Shown: positions 8,058 through 10,735 of the stretch, piece by piece
How positions within the stretch are numbered: position 1 is the stretch's first letter
Layout of the letters: each line of letters starts with the position of its first letter
Assembly: GCA_000697335.1 (NCBI GenBank)
Contig: JNEM01015125.1
Location: 1-10,735 of the forward strand
Direction of reading: 5' to 3'
Length of the DNA stretch: 10,735 nt
Source of the DNA: Conidiobolus incongruus B7586
Taxonomy: Eukaryota > Entomophthoromycota > Entomophthoromycetes > Entomophthorales > Conidiobolaceae
The notes under the pieces: generated by a model
The model's input: only the letters and a program-made list of their open reading frames with translations
The model's database searches: none
Told to the model about the DNA's origin: nothing
Made by a program: the position numbers and the translations under genes

Positions 8058-8704
8058 AATAATTAAACCAATTAAGCTATTTATTAAACCAGCACCTTAG
8101 TTTACTGAAATTGTAAGATCCACATTATAGTTCCAATTCTCTTGAATAAATTTATTGAAATTGATCCAAGTTGATAACCATTTGTAATCAATATTTCTAA
8201 ATTGTATGTAAAACATGGTATATCAATTTTCGATATTTTTCACAAATTTATTGTTATTAATTAAAATGATTCGATCAATTTTTATGATTTAAAAAATAAT
8301 ACTGCATATTGTCCCTTTCTCTCAAAATTCAAATACATTATGTTAATATACAAAATATATCCTTGTTAGTTCAAACTTGCTCGATTTGTATAAAAACAAT
8401 TAAAACTGATGATTAGAATGATATTTTCATACAGTTTATTATATATCGTTTTATCATTTTTGAGTTATTTTTTGATAATAGCAAATTTAAAAATAGTGAA
8501 GCGTTACTATGTCTATTAATTAACATACTTCAAGCTATTTATTACCTAAAATACTTACTCTATTTGGTTTTAATTTGCATTGAATAAGTTTCATTTCGCA
8601 TTTACACATAACATCTTTTATTATATAAACAACAATATCAATAATTATCCTCAAAAAAAATCCCTTTAATTTATTTAATTAACATAGATGCAAATGTATT
8701 GTTA

Positions 8705-9067
8705 CTATAAAGATAAAATATAATTTGATTTAATTAATATTAAAGATCTTACATATTCAATCAATGAGATAATAAATAATATAAATACAATTTCAAATAT
8801 ACTAAAATAAAATGATCTTAAAAATTGAAATCTTGGCAAATCATTTTTGAAGTTGCACAATATAACTTTGATCGCTATTTTAATACATCCACATATTTCG
8901 GATATGTTAAATATGGGAATACCTTTAATAGAAAATAAAAATTTACATTTTGTATATAAATAGAGAATTAAAATCAAGGAATTTTCAAATTTATTCAACG
9001 ATATCAAGCTTGAATTAATTTGATGGAAAAATTTAGCTTCAGAATTTATGTTTGCTCCTATCAGATA
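8705..9067 (-). other. 121-codon stop-free stretch without start, membrane-like
   Basis: From 9067 down to the stop at 8705-8707 the minus strand holds no stop for 121 codons. Assuming about 20% G+C and random order, I estimate a run this long on the order of 0.01 times per window. It contains no Met codon, so it cannot be a whole gene; it could be an internal exon or a remnant. The peptide is rich in Ile, Leu, Phe and Ser. It has Cys-containing middle parts (ISEICGCIKIAIKVILCNF) and one good membrane-helix candidate near the end (FEIVFILFIISLIEYV). A second hydrophobic stretch, SLILILYLYTKCKFLF, precedes it. A relic of a multi-span membrane protein is possible. No family is recognised and no clear splice site brackets it. 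Confidence 0.3.
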
Positions 9068-9600
9068 TTAATAGAATTTTACATATAGAAATAATTAAAA
9101 ATATTTAGTTGAATTCATTACCTGACAATATACTGCAAATAGAATTAGGATATTTTCAAATGGACCACGATTAAACAAGTTTACCGGACATTAAGTATCC
9201 AGGATTCCATTACCTAATATTACGAATTTGGAAAAGCATTTTAAGTTATTTTATTAATGTCCCGAGTTTTAACCTTGGTAATTATACTTACCATTATTGA
9301 ACAAATATATTTGTTACGTTGAAATTCAGACTAATTTTATAGTATTAAATCAATTTGATCGGTTTGAACTGTAATTTTGAAAAAAATATTCAAATCAAGC
9401 TGTTTTTACATGAAATTTTCATGATCTCAGCTTTATCAAATTAGTCATCATTTGAATCATAATTTCTGATATTTGAATAACCGAAAATTAAATCAACATT
9501 AAATCTTATAATTTATCTTATATGCTAAGTTATCAATAACGATTTATATACAGAAACATTTAATATAATTATTAAATTCAAAATATATATTTCAAATGAA
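9068..9600. other. Intergenic, no gene seen
   Basis: No open frame or RNA gene is visible. Near 9303-9318 is a 16-bp palindrome (AACAAATATATTTGTT). Composition falls towards the AT-rich right-hand block. Confidence 0.5.
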
Positions 9601-10735
9601 AAAAGTTCTAATATTAACTAATTATTATATTCTAATCAAAACTATATTTATATTTAAATCACCTGATTTATTAATTTTTTAAAATAATTTTTTAATATAG
9701 ATTAAATTTTAATTTAGTAATATATTCTTAATAAATATTATAAAGGATCTTGTGATATTTATAATATTATTAAAACTATATATATTTATATATTTTCAAT
9801 GATATCATATTATTAAAATATAATTTCAAATTTCGTGAAAGTTTGTTATATTACACTTTACTTGTAAACTTATTTAAATAATATTAACATTTATATAATT
9901 ATCAAATATGCACTTTCTTTATAGTTAGTTCAATTATTAAAATTAATGCATTATTAATTAATATGAAGACTCTATTCCATATTAATAAACCACGTAAATT
10001 TATAATAAATTTTATTATAATTTTAGATTTTCTTGTTTAATATAAATACCTTATTTAATAATTTTATCTAAAACAGAATATCTATTTTTATTTTAATAGA
10101 ATATATTTACTATTACTAAGTTAAGTGTGATAAATTTTTTTTTAAAAATATAAGATTATTTAAATTATTTTGATTATTATTTTGTAAATTTATATATAAT
10201 ATAATTAAAAAAATAGATTTATTCTTCTTATACTCCCTATTAAAGTTATATACAATATTTTATCAAAATGAGTTAAAAAATTTAAGATAATAATTTTCTA
10301 ATTATAATATAATTAATTTTAATTTAAATCAACCTATATTAAATAATATCATTATAATATATATTATTCCTGATAAAATATATTTAGCTTAATTTAATTT
10401 ATTACTGATTGATATATTAAAACTTTAAGTTTAATGAAGTAAAATTCTGAGTTTACAAGCTTTAGTTATAAATAACAGAATTGAAACTTAATTTATTTAT
10501 TTTTTTTTAATTTTTTTAAGTTTATAAGATATAAAATTAACTAGTTTCTTATTTTAAAAAATATTATCCTTATTAAAGCTTTTTAAATATTTTTCCAAAG
10601 CTCATTTATATTCCTTGAAAGTGGAAAATTTTCATTTATTTTTTTATTAATTCTAAAGCTATTTAATTAATATAATAATAAAAAATTAAATAAATTATTT
10701 TATAATTTTCAAAATATTTTATAATTATATTTATA
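9601..10735. other. Extremely AT-rich block, probable fossil repeat
   Basis: In 10081-10735 I count about 12% G+C, with about 30% of G/C bases in CpA or TpG. That is lower than the middle of the window (about 45%) but milder than the left-hand block. TpA is very frequent and no reading frame survives. A decayed repeat affected by RIP-like mutation is the likely explanation. Family and age cannot be given; it is heavily broken and runs off the end of the window. Confidence 0.4.

Larger units (their letters stand above)
7041..8704. other. Long intergenic stretch with simple repeats and hairpins
   Basis: No gene is visible on either strand. The region holds a TA dinucleotide tract and two inverted repeats, listed separately. 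Composition is AT-rich but with ordinary CpA/TpG use. Confidence 0.5.

Overview
The window reads as nuclear DNA of a very AT-rich fungus. One gene encodes a Zn2Cys6 binuclear-cluster transcription factor, a class found essentially only in fungi. A second region is a relic of a secreted class 3 lipase of the Rhizomucor/Rhizopus type. Hand counts give about 10-12% G+C in the two end blocks, and the middle is clearly richer. An early-diverging fungus (for example the Conidiobolus group or a relative) would fit, but that placement is inference.

Layout. Positions 1 to about 1250 and about 9600 to 10735 are extremely AT-rich and poor in CpA/TpG, as expected of old repeats decayed by repeat-induced point mutation (RIP) or a similar process. 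At 1550-2545, minus strand, lie an open stretch without a start codon and a dead lipase gene. The dead lipase has lost the serine and aspartate of its triad, an oxyanion-hole residue, the C-terminal stretch that carries the catalytic histidine, and the reading frame of its N-terminus. 2546-4440 is mostly empty, apart from a short coding-like remnant at 3941-4075. At 4567-5424, minus strand, is the only gene that looks whole at its 5' end: the zinc-cluster regulator. It is short for its family, and its 3' end is overlapped by a possible small spliced plus-strand gene. An unidentified broken coding island lies on the minus strand at about 6731-7010. A 121-codon stop-free stretch without any Met lies on the minus strand at 8705-9067.

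No pathway or operon logic links these pieces. The best reading is a gene graveyard next to repeat-rich DNA: one regulator that may still work, surrounded by decayed gene copies. No tRNA, rRNA, CRISPR array or intact mobile element was found. The possible novelty is the unidentified island at 6731-7010, the catalytically dead lipase, and the antisense spliced small ORF at the end of the regulator.
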